Shown here: in pieces, positions 15,756-24,414 of the stretch
How positions within the stretch are numbered: the stretch's first letter is position 1
Layout: every line of letters starts with the position of its first letter
Assembly: GCA_021604365.1 (NCBI GenBank)
Contig: BQIZ01000002.1
Coordinates: 1 to 58,739 of the forward strand
DNA: 58,739 nt
Source: Nitrospirales bacterium
Lineage (GTDB): Bacteria > Nitrospirota > Nitrospiria > Nitrospirales > UBA8639
Direction of reading: 5' to 3'
The notes under the pieces: model-generated
What the model saw: only the letters and a program-made list of their open reading frames with translations
What the model was told of the DNA's origin: nothing
The model's database searches: none
Program-made: the position numbers and the translations under genes

Positions 15756-16511
15756 CTATCTAGTTGACACTAAAATGTTATTCTCCGGCAGCGATCCGTT
15801 AACAAATAAATATGCATTGGTGGGGATGAATGTACATTGTTTAAATCCTAACGATTTTAATGTCTTCTTCCACATATATTTACTGCGTAACCTTTTGTTG
15901 ACTTTATTCTCGGAATCAAATTGGACATTCACATTGTTTAGGAATCAAAAATGTCCTCCGACAATAAGGTGGCCGCCGGGTTTTAAAGAAGTAGAAATTG
16001 CTGCCAAGCCTCGCATCCACTCAGTATCCTCAACGACATGGAATATAACTCCGATAGCGTTGATCAAATCATATTTTTCTTACGTCTTTCCCAGGAAATC
16101 CTGAAACAGGCCCTTCTTGATTTCCACTGAATCATCATCGTTATATTTTGCGCGTAAATACTTTGTTGGCCTTTCCGATACATCGATTTCAGTACAACGC
16201 TTTGCGCCAAGGTTTTTGTAGAAATTTAACCAATATCCGGCGCCAGATCCTATATCAAAAACCGAAGTATCTTGGACATGAATTCCATGGTTAACCAAAT
16301 GCCTTGTAATCAGAAGTTCTACAGAAGCATAGTGGTATTTTGCCAAAGTTGCGTCTCTGTCGCTTGCGATCGTTTGCCGATCACTAACGCCGCATTCGTA
16401 AAAACGGTCAAACCACCGTCCAGGATTATATGGCTCGTCGACCCGGCTCCTATTTGTCCGGATAAGCCCTTTCAAAATTTTTCGCTTTTTCCACATAAAC
16501 TGTTTGATCAC
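15756..16511 (-). pseudogene. SAM-dependent methyltransferase with two in-frame stop codons
   Basis: Reading from GTG at 16511, which has AGGAG 6-7 bases upstream, gives a normal N-terminus and motif I (VFDIGSGAGYWLNFYKNLGA, ~85-104), then TAA at 16080-16082. The same frame continues at once with EKYDLINAIGVIFHVVED and LAAISTSLKPGGHLIVGGHF, which are motif IV and the post-motif of the same fold, then TGA at 15945-15947, then ~62 more coherent codons to TAG at 15756-15758. The total of ~250 codons equals a complete methyltransferase. There is no frameshift, only two nonsense changes, so inactivation is recent. It most likely once methylated the EPS or an associated sugar. Confidence 0.85.
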
Positions 16512-17209
16512 GTCGGACTCCTATCGGAATATGGTTGATTGTAATTATAAGGTACCACCAACGGTGATAGGGCGCGGTAGATTTATTTAGTATTATTTTT
16601 ACCAAGTTGCACTGGTGCTTTTTTCTTGACGTTAAGGGGGGACTCTTCTCTTTTAGTAAACTTTTGTGCTGGGTTACATATATCCGTTTTTTTCGAAAGA
16701 AGTCTCCAGTAACTTGTCAACTATTCCTGACGGTCGCAAAATTTGGTGTAGTTCATCCTCAATCCATTTACGCGCCAATAGCCGATATGTCAGTTTCCAT
16801 TTTTCTGCCTAAGAATGCAGTTTGCCGACTACTTATTCGACCTGCGGATGATCCTTCAAGTCATGATAATTTGGCGTTTGAACCGATAAACGTTGCTTAG
16901 GATCACTCATATCGGCCACGAAGCAATTAAAAGGCTTTCGCAGTTCTTTCCCTTTTCAAGATTAAAAAGCGACTCTCCGGGAAAATCTCGCTGAGCGCGT
17001 CTACACACAACAATTGCCTCAAGTTATTATTGATGTTATGTAAATGTCTAATTTTGGGCGAACACCAAGTCAATACCCAATTGAAGGCTCTGTAGATATA
17101 TTGGAAGGGAAGCGAGTTTCTATACTACTTTAAAAGGGAGTTCTTTTAGGAAATGGCATTCCTTAATGCTCTTCCACACCTAAGAGTGCTTGATGGGTTC
17201 CCACGATCT
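16512..17209. other. AT-rich stretch without an intact gene
   Basis: No frame is convincing on either strand. On the - strand, fragments such as ADMSDPKQRLSVQTPNYHDL (~16890) look like decayed coding sequence but match no family I can name. It sits between two pseudogenes and is probably further debris of the EPS locus. Confidence 0.45.
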
Positions 17210-17875
17210 TTATATTAATGGTAGGGCTTCAATTCGATGATAGCATCGAACCAAAACGTTATTAATTCTTCCTCCTCAACTTGAACGAAATTGCTTCGTA
17301 CAGCAAATAAAAATATTCAACCCCCTTGTCTTTTTCAGAACTTCTCCAATTATTTATAACTGGTTCACATCAGGACTGATGTTCGTTCTGTATATCAATA
17401 CTAATGGCCGATTGCCAATTTTAATATAGCGAGAATTTCGAAAAGTAGGATTTAAGTGATTGATGTGATCTCAAGAATCTTTGGTTGAATAATCCTGCTT
17501 CATTATACTCGTATATTCTGGGCATCCCAAACTCTGGTCCAACTTTCATTTGACCAGCATATTCAAAACTCAGATTTGCTACTTTGGTTCGTGAGCATTT
17601 TCATGAACGGGGTACCAATTGATGGTCTCCCATTTAACCAGTAATGATGATAACAAAATGCGTCTACTCCATATTTAAGAGTCATTCGGTTTTGGGCTTC
17701 TTGAATTTCAGTACTACGTAAATCATAAAATCCCAAGTCTGCTGACGTTTGCGGTTGACCTCGAAATCGTGGGCTAGCTTGGAAAACATTCCTCTAATCT
17801 GTAAACCCTTTCCCCACCATACTTCATTCCGGAAACAGGATGATAGTGTGGTAAATAGAATGCAATGAATTTCAT
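17210..17875 (-). pseudogene. Decayed WbsX/GH99-like glycosyltransferase gene
   Basis: Starting from ATG at 17875, which has a GGGAAAGGA-type ribosome site, translation reads MKFIAFYLPHYHP, the hallmark start of WbsX-like (glycoside hydrolase 99-like domain) proteins. After frameshifts it continues with NEVWWGKG, DLRSTEIQEAQNRMTLKYGV, DAFCYHHYWLNGRP, then past a stop ICWSNESWTRVWDA, SRYIKIGNRPLVLIYRT and FDAIIELKP, all in the order expected for that family. There are at least three frameshifts and several stops. Members of the family occur in O-antigen and EPS clusters, where they are thought to act in glycan synthesis. The remnant is invisible as a single open frame. Confidence 0.85.
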
Positions 17876-18097
17876 TGATCCTTTCCCATGAAAAATCTCG
17901 CAGCAAACTGGAAGAGTATCAAAGACGAAAAGAAATTTAGCTGTTGGAGATTTCCCTTGAAACATCCTTTGCGAAGTGGTTAACGGTCCACCATCTGCTA
18001 ATTGGGACTCTCCCCCAATGTTACGATACAATACCCATCAGACATATGGTAGGCATGTCAGGTCTCCTTTGAAAATGGACCATGCAAAACTACCCAG

Positions 18098-18652
18098 CTA
18101 TTTGAGGCCTTGTCGTTTTTCGCGCGGAAAATACCCTTGGATTTCCATGTAATCTAGGATCTTATGGATACTTTCATCAGGAGATTCTCTATCTGTTCGA
18201 ACAATGATCTCGGAGTTGTTTGGCGGTTCATATGGATCAGAAATGCCGGTGAAGTTTAGTAACTCCCCCTTCTGAGCTTTCGCGTAGTGCCCTTTTACAT
18301 CCCGCTGAATGCAAACCTCTAGAGGACAATTGACATAAACTTCAATGAAATTTTGAATTTCGTCACGCGCCTGCGCCCTCAATTTTTCATAGGGAGAGAT
18401 AGCAGCAGTAATGGCCACACCTCCAACACGCGTGATCAGCTTAGCCACGTAGGCGATCCGCCGAATATTTTCATCTCGCCCTTCTTTTGAAAAACCTAAT
18501 CCTTTTGTCAGCCTTTGGCGGACTTCATCCCCATCAAGAATCTCGGCAGCACATCCATTTTGGCCGAGATTCGCATGGAGCATTTTAGCCAAGGTGCTCT
18601 TCCCAGAACATGGAAGGCCCGTAAACCACACGGTAAATCCTTTACTGTTCAT
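18098..18652 (-). CDS. cysC: Adenylylsulfate (APS) kinase
   Basis: A 184-residue protein from ATG 18652, which has AAGGA upstream; a longer frame from 18700 adds 16 residues without a better site. It has the Walker A loop GLPCSGKST (12-20), the DGDEVRQRL substrate element, the Ser-containing segment ITAAISPYEKLR that carries the phosphoserine intermediate, and the YVNCPLEVCIQRDVKGHY motif. It phosphorylates APS to PAPS, the sulfate donor. A stand-alone cysC within an EPS cluster suggests supply of PAPS to the sulfotransferase at 9970-10932 rather than assimilation. It follows rfbB by ~90 bases on the same strand. Confidence 0.9.
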   Translation of the reverse strand: MNSKGFTVWFTGLPCSGKSTLAKMLHANLGQNGCAAEILDGDEVRQRLTKGLGFSKEGRDENIRRIAYVAKLITRVGGVAITAAISPYEKLRAQARDEIQNFIEVYVNCPLEVCIQRDVKGHYAKAQKGELLNFTGISDPYEPPNNSEIIVRTDRESPDESIHKILDYMEIQGYFPREKRQGLK

Positions 18653-18741
18653 ATCTTTTTCCTTGTGTATACTGGAAAAGGTTCGAATTAGAGATTCCAT
18701 TAGTTGTTGTTCTAATAAGGCGAGACGAGAAACGTTTCATC

Positions 18742-19746
18742 TTAAACCCTGTCCAGGGATTCGTAGTTATTCATATACCAGATAATACTTTCTTTAATTC
18801 CAGTCTCAAAGTCGTGCTTTGGCACCCATCCCAACTCCGAACCTATCTTGCTTGCATCAATGGCATAGCGCTGGTCGTGACCTAACCGGTCTTTTACAAA
18901 AGTAATGAGTTCTCGATGAGGTTTGCCATCTGGGTGGAGCGGGTCAAGTTGGTCACAAATCATTTCGACAACCTCGAGGTTGTGTCGTTCGCAATTCCCC
19001 CCAATGTTATACACCTCTCCCACCCTTCCATCCTGAAGGATTTTTTCTAGTGCTGCGCAATGATCCTCGACATATAACCAGTCACGAACATTGCTTCCAT
19101 TACCGTATACGGGTAACGGTTTACCTTGAAGAGCATTGAGAAGCACCAATGGGATCAACTTTTCAGGAAACTGGTATGGTCCATAGTTATTGGAACAGTT
19201 TGTCGTTAATACAGGCAGACCATATGTATGGTGGTAAGCCCGCACCAGGTGGTCTGCAGAGGCCTTTGAGGCTGCATAGGGGCTGTTGGGTTGATAGGGA
19301 GAAGATTCGCTAAAAGGCGGATCATCCGGCCCCAAGCTCCCATAGACCTCATCTGTCGATACGTGCAAGAAACGCTGGCCTTCATCGCGTTCCTTCCATA
19401 TCTCACGGGCGGTTTCGAGTAGTGTAAACGTGCCATGTACATTGGTACGAATGAATTGTTCTGGCCCCAGGATGGAACGATCTACATGCGATTCCGCAGC
19501 AAAATGCACAACTGTATCAATGCCTTCTTCCTCGAATAGCCCTTTCACCCGTTGGGCATCGCAGATATCGCCATGGACGAATCGGTAATTGGGAATATGC
19601 GCGATGTCAGAAAGGTTGTGGAGCTTGCCCGCATAGGTCAAAGCATCCAGGTTCACAAGCCGATCATCTGGATGTCTCGCCAACCAAAACCGAATAAAGT
19701 TTGAACCGATAAAACCTGCTCCGCCGGTGACGAGTATCCGTCTCAT
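18742..19746 (-). CDS. rfbB: dTDP-glucose 4,6-dehydratase
   Basis: A 334-residue short-chain dehydrogenase/reductase with the NAD-binding GGAGFIG (8-14), the catalytic T131-D132-E133 (VSTDEVYG), Y157 and K161 ([12 protein letters not shown]) and the [15 protein letters not shown] segment. It converts dTDP-glucose into dTDP-4-keto-6-deoxyglucose, the branch point to rhamnose and to amino sugars. All active-site residues are present and the length is normal. Its ATG overlaps the end of the rfbC'-'rfbD remnant (ATGA), so the operon order rfbA-(C'D')-rfbB is kept even though the middle is deleted. Confidence 0.95.
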   Translation of the reverse strand: MRRILVTGGAGFIGSNFIRFWLARHPDDRLVNLDALTYAGKLHNLSDIAHIPNYRFVHGDICDAQRVKGLFEEEGIDTVVHFAAESHVDRSILGPEQFIRTNVHGTFTLLETAREIWKERDEGQRFLHVSTDEVYGSLGPDDPPFSESSPYQPNSPYAASKASADHLVRAYHHTYGLPVLTTNCSNNYGPYQFPEKLIPLVLLNALQGKPLPVYGNGSNVRDWLYVEDHCAALEKILQDGRVGEVYNIGGNCERHNLEVVEMICDQLDPLHPDGKPHRELITFVKDRLGHDQRYAIDASKIGSELGWVPKHDFETGIKESIIWYMNNYESLDRV

Positions 19747-20130
19747 TCTTTAAACTCCTTTAGCATTTTCACAAAGCTTTCTCGCCAGAGGGAAATGGGA
19801 TCACTGAACAGTGGAAGAATCTTCTTTTCACTCAGCACGGAAAAGTGTGAACTCTTCGCCAGGAGCGAAAATTCCTCGGTGGTCACAGGAATAATGTTTT
19901 TCACCTTGACCGTAAATCCGAGTTGACTCGCCTCTTTCACAACAGTGAAGATCGCGCAAAACACCATGGCAGGAATGTGGGAAATTATCTTGAGCGAAAA
20001 CGGCTGGCAACCCAGCATGGCTGTAGCGTTGGCCGTGGAACGTTTCCATAAAAAATCCACGCTTGTCCTCAAAAACCCTGGGCTCTATCACCATCAGCCC
20101 GGGGATCGCCGTCTTGATGATGTTCATATC
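19743..20130 (-). pseudogene. rfbC'-'rfbD deletion fusion (dTDP-rhamnose steps 3 and 4 lost)
   Basis: The 5' part, from ATG 20130, encodes residues 1-~60 of dTDP-4-dehydrorhamnose 3,5-epimerase (IIKTAIPGLMVIEP, FMETFHGQRY, FAQDNFPHS-GVLRDLH). Near 19960 the sequence switches to another frame encoding the last ~70 residues of dTDP-4-dehydrorhamnose reductase (FTVKVKNIIPVTTEEFSLLA, then FSVLSEKKI and SLWRESFVKMLKEF), ending at 19743. The epimerase loses its catalytic core and the reductase its NAD-binding and catalytic part, and the join is out of frame. A single deletion from within rfbC to within rfbD explains this. Neither activity can come from this locus. Confidence 0.88.
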
Positions 20131-21002
20131 TCTTTTTCCAGCTCTAGCACCTGTAACAGATACGCCCCATAGGCGTTTTTCGAAAGAGGCGCAGCCAGCC
20201 GCGCTAATTCTTCGGCCGTAATGTACTGCATCCGGTACGCGATTTCTTCGAGACACGCCACCTTTAGGCCTTGCCGTGTCTCAATGGTTTCGATGTAACA
20301 AGAGGCTTGCTGCAATGCTTCGTGAGTGCCGGTATCCAACCAGGCGGTACCACGACCGAGTTTTTGTACCGTCAACTGTCCTCGATCCAAATACGTTCGA
20401 TTGATGTCGGTGATCTCCAATTCGCCACGCTCAGAAGGATGCAACCCATTTGCGATATCGCACACTTCGTCATCATAAAAATAGAGACCGGTCACCGCAT
20501 AATGCGAACGAGGTCTCTTGGGTTTTTCCTCGATAGCCGTGACTGTACCCTGGACGTCAAAAGACACCACCCCGTAACGCTCAGGGTCATTGACTCTATA
20601 GGCAAATACCGTGGCCCCTTTTGTCAGTCCGGCAGATTGCTGTAAGGCGTCACTTAAGCCGTGACCATAGAAAATATTATCGCCTAAGACAAGGCAACTC
20701 GGCTTTCCATCAATAAACTTACGCCCGATGATGAAGGCCTCAGCCAGCCCACGAGGTTCGGCTTGCTCGGCATACTGAATGCTGAGACCCCATTGCTCAC
20801 CATCCCCAAGCAGACATTCGAAATGGGGAAGATCCCGAGGGGTTGAAATGACCAAGATCTCTCGAATCCCAGCTAACATGAGCGTGGACAGGGGATAGTA
20901 GATCATCGGCTTATCATAGATGGGTAACAATTGTTTACTGATCGCCCTGGTAACCGGATAGAGCCGAGTACCTGACCCTCCCGCGAGAATGATCCCTTTC
21001 AT
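20124..21002 (-). CDS. rfbA: Glucose-1-phosphate thymidylyltransferase
   Basis: A 292-residue nucleotidyltransferase with the signature [13 protein letters not shown] (6-18), [20 protein letters not shown] and [12 protein letters not shown]. It makes dTDP-glucose from dTTP and glucose-1-phosphate, the first step towards deoxysugars. The start at 21002 is preferred over the ATG two codons earlier (21008) because AGGAG is then 7 bases upstream rather than 1. Length and motifs are typical. Its stop overlaps the start of the rfbC remnant by a few bases, an ordinary rfb arrangement. It heads the rfbA-C'D'-B-cysC group, with ~100 bases separating it from the glycosyltransferase upstream. Confidence 0.95.
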   Translation of the reverse strand: MKGIILAGGSGTRLYPVTRAISKQLLPIYDKPMIYYPLSTLMLAGIREILVISTPRDLPHFECLLGDGEQWGLSIQYAEQAEPRGLAEAFIIGRKFIDGKPSCLVLGDNIFYGHGLSDALQQSAGLTKGATVFAYRVNDPERYGVVSFDVQGTVTAIEEKPKRPRSHYAVTGLYFYDDEVCDIANGLHPSERGELEITDINRTYLDRGQLTVQKLGRGTAWLDTGTHEALQQASCYIETIETRQGLKVACLEEIAYRMQYITAEELARLAAPLSKNAYGAYLLQVLELEKEI

Positions 21003-21105
21003 GTGCATGCTCCTAATTATTGAAAATGTGGAGTTTCATGGATCCTCAAGCTGCGAATCCTTGGACCAAAACTCAGTTTTTCTGATAGAAAAAAATTCCA
21101 AGACC

Positions 21106-22341
21106 CTATCCTATTGACGGTACTTGTTTAGAGTATTTCTTTGTGCAGCTTAGGTCTAAGACCTCATGTGCAGCGCGTTCGTAGCCGTCACGATGCGTTT
21201 CAACGACTCTCTCTATCATTTCTAAAACATTTTCCCTGGCACTTTGACTTGACCGCGTCCTATGAATAAATTCCACGATGGCTTCGCAAGAGGTTAGGTC
21301 CGCTAAAAAAAGCGGGTAGTCTTGGCCCATTATTTCTCGGAAGACCGGAATATTAGACAAAACAGGTATACAACGAAACCATGCGGATTCAAGAAGAGGC
21401 AGTCCGAACCCCTCATTCTGAGAGAGAAAGAAACAAAAAGCGCTCTCTCTGTATAGTTGATTCAACATATCGTCATTCACATAGCCATGCACACGTAAGT
21501 CTACCCTCTCGAATTTCGCAGAGTTAAACAGAGCTTCCGCCTCCAGAGTTCGCTTCCCTACGACGTGGAAGATTATCGAGATATCCTCGTGCTCCAATAG
21601 ATATTGGTCAAGCCGACGGCAAGCGGCAATAACCAGGTCAAATCCCTTCAATCTATTGATACGCCCGACAAAGAGCAACCTCAGAGTTTTGGAGGTCAAT
21701 TTCTTTTCGACATCTTCCTTACATGGTCTGGCATAACGAATCATCTTAAATGGGAGGCCGTTAGGCACATGAATCATGTGCTTGTTTCTACTAGAAGAAT
21801 AATATTGAAACAAATCTTTTTTGGTGGATTGCGAAATATATCCAAGAGTTGCATCGGCTGCTATTCGGAAACGTGTCAAGAGATCTAAGTAAAGTTTGCG
21901 CCCAATGGAAAAATGCTTGCATGCCCTCTTATAAGTTAAGTCATGAACCAAGCCGAACACCTTCATTCCAGGGAGGAAAAGAGGCTGTAAGTTTGGGAGA
22001 ATAACCCTGTCATACGGTCCATTTTTTTGTAATCTTATTGGTACCATGACGTATTTCGTAAACAGATCGTTTCGAGAAAGTTTTATAAATGTAACGTGAG
22101 AGAGGATACTAGGGGGAAATCCGTGGAAATATTCCCTGATATTGGCTTGTAGGATGGCTGCACCCTTTCCGCAAGAATACACATCTATATGAATGTTCTT
22201 GTCATCTTGAGAGACCAAGCGTAAAGCTTGGGCCAAAAAATTTTCAATATATACACTCACACCGTCCCTTTGCTCAGTGAATGAGACCGCGACCAGCGCT
22301 AGTCGTTGATTATTCTTTATTTTCATTTTAAATTCAGCCAC
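21106..22341 (-). CDS. Glycosyltransferase family 4
   Basis: A ~411-residue GT-B protein. The N-terminal domain has LALVAVSFTEQRDGVSVYIE and the acceptor-side VFGLVHDLTYKR. The donor domain has LRLLFVGRINRLKGFDLVIA (~215-235) and the classic E-x7-E motif EGFGLPLLE (~332-340). It probably adds a hexose in repeat-unit assembly; the donor is unknown. The GTG start at 22341 follows the stop of the GT2 gene by 8 bases, and an ATG at 22326 is an alternative. It belongs to the long - strand EPS transcription unit. Confidence 0.85.
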   Translation of the reverse strand: MAEFKMKIKNNQRLALVAVSFTEQRDGVSVYIENFLAQALRLVSQDDKNIHIDVYSCGKGAAILQANIREYFHGFPPSILSHVTFIKLSRNDLFTKYVMVPIRLQKNGPYDRVILPNLQPLFLPGMKVFGLVHDLTYKRACKHFSIGRKLYLDLLTRFRIAADATLGYISQSTKKDLFQYYSSSRNKHMIHVPNGLPFKMIRYARPCKEDVEKKLTSKTLRLLFVGRINRLKGFDLVIAACRRLDQYLLEHEDISIIFHVVGKRTLEAEALFNSAKFERVDLRVHGYVNDDMLNQLYRESAFCFFLSQNEGFGLPLLESAWFRCIPVLSNIPVFREIMGQDYPLFLADLTSCEAIVEFIHRTRSSQSARENVLEMIERVVETHRDGYERAAHEVLDLSCTKKYSKQVPSIG

Positions 22342-22349
22342 CTATATTT

Positions 22350-23099
22350 TTAATTGTTGTGGCTATACTTCGAAAAATATCGTAATAAGCTAGCAATGTG
22401 CCAGCGTATGTGTGAAACGTTCCTGTGACTCTTCCGCTGGGCATTATGGATCACCGCGACCGAGGGCACCAAGGATACCCCGTAGCCAGATCGCCAAAAT
22501 CGTGCACAAACATCTGCATCCTCGCAATACATAAAAAATCTTTCATCAAAGCCCTTCATTTCAGAGAATGCATCACTCCGAAACAGCATGAACATGCCAG
22601 CGACCCAATCGGGGGAGATTGTCAATTCATTGATGTGATAGTCAGGCTCTTTGTCGATCTTCAAGAGCCGTCTGGCGATGGATATAGGAGTGATCACTCG
22701 CCTTGCATTATCTTCCATCTTCCCTGATGAATCGATAATTAATGGCGAAACTATGCCAATGTTGGGTTTCCTTAATTCTGCGAGTAAAGGAGGAAACGGA
22801 TCACTGTTTAATCGAATATCCGGGTTAAGTACGCAGAAGAATTTACTACTCATCCTGGAAAACGCTGCGTTGTGATTTGCACCAAATCCTTTAGGCTTTG
22901 CGTTTCGGACAATCCCCAATTCAAAAGGAAAATCCCTTTCTCTGAAGTTGAGCGTTTCCTCGACATTGATCGTTACTAAGACGGTCAGAAATGTTGGATC
23001 ACAGGCCATAGCAATATCAGACAATAAGTCAGCCACAATTGAGGCCTGTTTGTGGCTCACTAAAGAGACGACAAGACGTTCAGTGGCCAACCCACTCAT
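22350..23099 (-). CDS. Glycosyltransferase family 2 (rhamnosyltransferase-like)
   Basis: A 249-residue GT-A protein. It has LVVSLVSHKQ at the N-terminus, NAKPKGFGANHNAAF (~88-102), the metal-binding FCVLNPDIRL (a D-x-D-like element) and the late FDERFFMYCEDADVCARFWR (~185-204) typical of GT2 rhamnosyltransferases. It would add a sugar to the growing lipid-linked unit. It starts in a 4-base overlap (ATGA) with the polymerase gene upstream, so translation is probably coupled. If it truly uses dTDP-rhamnose, the donor must be made elsewhere, because the local rfbC and rfbD are broken. Confidence 0.85.
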   Translation of the reverse strand: MSGLATERLVVSLVSHKQASIVADLLSDIAMACDPTFLTVLVTINVEETLNFRERDFPFELGIVRNAKPKGFGANHNAAFSRMSSKFFCVLNPDIRLNSDPFPPLLAELRKPNIGIVSPLIIDSSGKMEDNARRVITPISIARRLLKIDKEPDYHINELTISPDWVAGMFMLFRSDAFSEMKGFDERFFMYCEDADVCARFWRSGYGVSLVPSVAVIHNAQRKSHRNVSHIRWHIASLLRYFSKYSHNN

Positions 23100-24385
23100 G
23101 TAGGCTGCCTTACCAACTGAGAGCTGTTCCTAGTTTCATGGGCACATGCCCAGGCAAAACCAAGAAAGATAAAATATTCCTCGTTTTGAGCGACGGGATT
23201 GAGATTAGCAGCAATAAATAGATACACCACAATAATTTGTGAAGGAAAGCTTTGCCGGCCATAGGCTGTGCTAAGAAGCCACAGGGAATACAGAAACCCA
23301 AGGATTCCAACAGAGATCCAGATATCCAAATAGGAATTAAAAATCATCCCAGTCCCCTCGCCTGTGCCTATCCCCGTATCTGCTGTAGCAATTTCGACGG
23401 CGCCAAACCCCAACCCCAACCATGGCTCTTGAGCGATCAAATCTAAACTCGCCCCCAATACTGCTCCTCGCTCGGACTCCCACTTATGCTGCAACATCGC
23501 CTCATTCACAATTTGTTCCTGAGGGTCCAAACTGGAGTTATACAAACCCACGGCAAGCACCGACACACACATCCCACCGAATACACGTAAGCCCCAACGC
23601 TTTACAGCGACTTTATCTATCGATGTTAACGCTTCAATATTGTGGGCAAACGTGTCACGATTGAAGAGGGCAACACAAAATAAAGAGGACCACGCAGCAA
23701 GCCAAACGGTTTTATTCGCACTTGCCACCAGGCAAGCAACGACAAACATATATAGAGTCCATATACCCAACTTTTTTGAAGGCCACATTCCATACTTGAG
23801 GCGCAACCCTAGGGCCGTCAATAACAACAATCCAAAAAAGAAGGCCAAGCCTATCTGCTCCCAAAAGGTGCCTTTCAAGGCTACGGATAAGTGTGGCGGA
23901 CGTACATGTATCAGCCCAGAAATTGGGTAATAATGAACGACAATAGAAAGTAAACAGGAAAGCAAGAGCACTGACTCGCATATCCGTATGACCCCTCTAG
24001 GTCCCAAAAGATCAAGCACCCGTTGCCCAAGGTAAAAGGCTGCAGGATAAATAATGAGATACTTAATAATGAACCCATTTTCTTTTATTTTTGGGTAGGA
24101 GGAGACACCGCTAATGGCCGTAAAAAGCAAGCCGAAAAAGAGAAGCATCAATAGCATTTTCATTGGAGCCTGGCGGCCTTGCAAGTCAGTAACTAGCAAC
24201 ACACAAAAGACAGCGACCAGAGCTACCTGACCAATACGAATCTCCATACCCAAAGATATCTTCGTCGCCTGAAGCGACAACAGGAATAACACGATGAAGT
24301 AACACCCTACCCAGAAGGTTCTGGGGCCTACTTGCACCGCTGGGGAAGGCATGGATATAGTCAAATTTTCGTGTCGCTGGTTCAA
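23096..24385 (-). CDS. Wzy-like O-antigen/EPS polymerase or ligase
   Basis: A 429-residue integral membrane protein with ~10-12 hydrophobic segments and a large periplasmic loop (~260-330) holding PWLGLGFGAVEIATADT, the position and style of the catalytic loop in O-antigen ligase/polymerase (Wzy_C) proteins. In a Wzx/Wzy pathway it joins flipped repeat units into chains in the periplasm. Family sequences vary greatly, so polymerase rather than ligase is inferred from the company of wzx, wzz and wecA-like genes. It is the only such protein in the window. Confidence 0.8.
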   Translation of the reverse strand: MNQRHENLTISMPSPAVQVGPRTFWVGCYFIVLFLLSLQATKISLGMEIRIGQVALVAVFCVLLVTDLQGRQAPMKMLLMLLFFGLLFTAISGVSSYPKIKENGFIIKYLIIYPAAFYLGQRVLDLLGPRGVIRICESVLLLSCLLSIVVHYYPISGLIHVRPPHLSVALKGTFWEQIGLAFFFGLLLLTALGLRLKYGMWPSKKLGIWTLYMFVVACLVASANKTVWLAAWSSLFCVALFNRDTFAHNIEALTSIDKVAVKRWGLRVFGGMCVSVLAVGLYNSSLDPQEQIVNEAMLQHKWESERGAVLGASLDLIAQEPWLGLGFGAVEIATADTGIGTGEGTGMIFNSYLDIWISVGILGFLYSLWLLSTAYGRQSFPSQIIVVYLFIAANLNPVAQNEEYFIFLGFAWACAHETRNSSQLVRQPT

Positions 24386-24414
24386 ACGAAGCCTAAAAGA
24401 ACGGCTCTAAGCTT

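Noticed and set aside
16080-16511. A complete small 143-residue gene
   Set aside because: It is only the N-terminal half of a methyltransferase; the same frame continues with the remaining motifs after a stop, so it is treated as a pseudogene.
19828-20256. A 142-residue protein from the frame around the rfbC remnant
   Set aside because: The extra N-terminal residues are read from rfbA in another frame, and the tail after residue ~60 of the epimerase is rfbD read out of frame.
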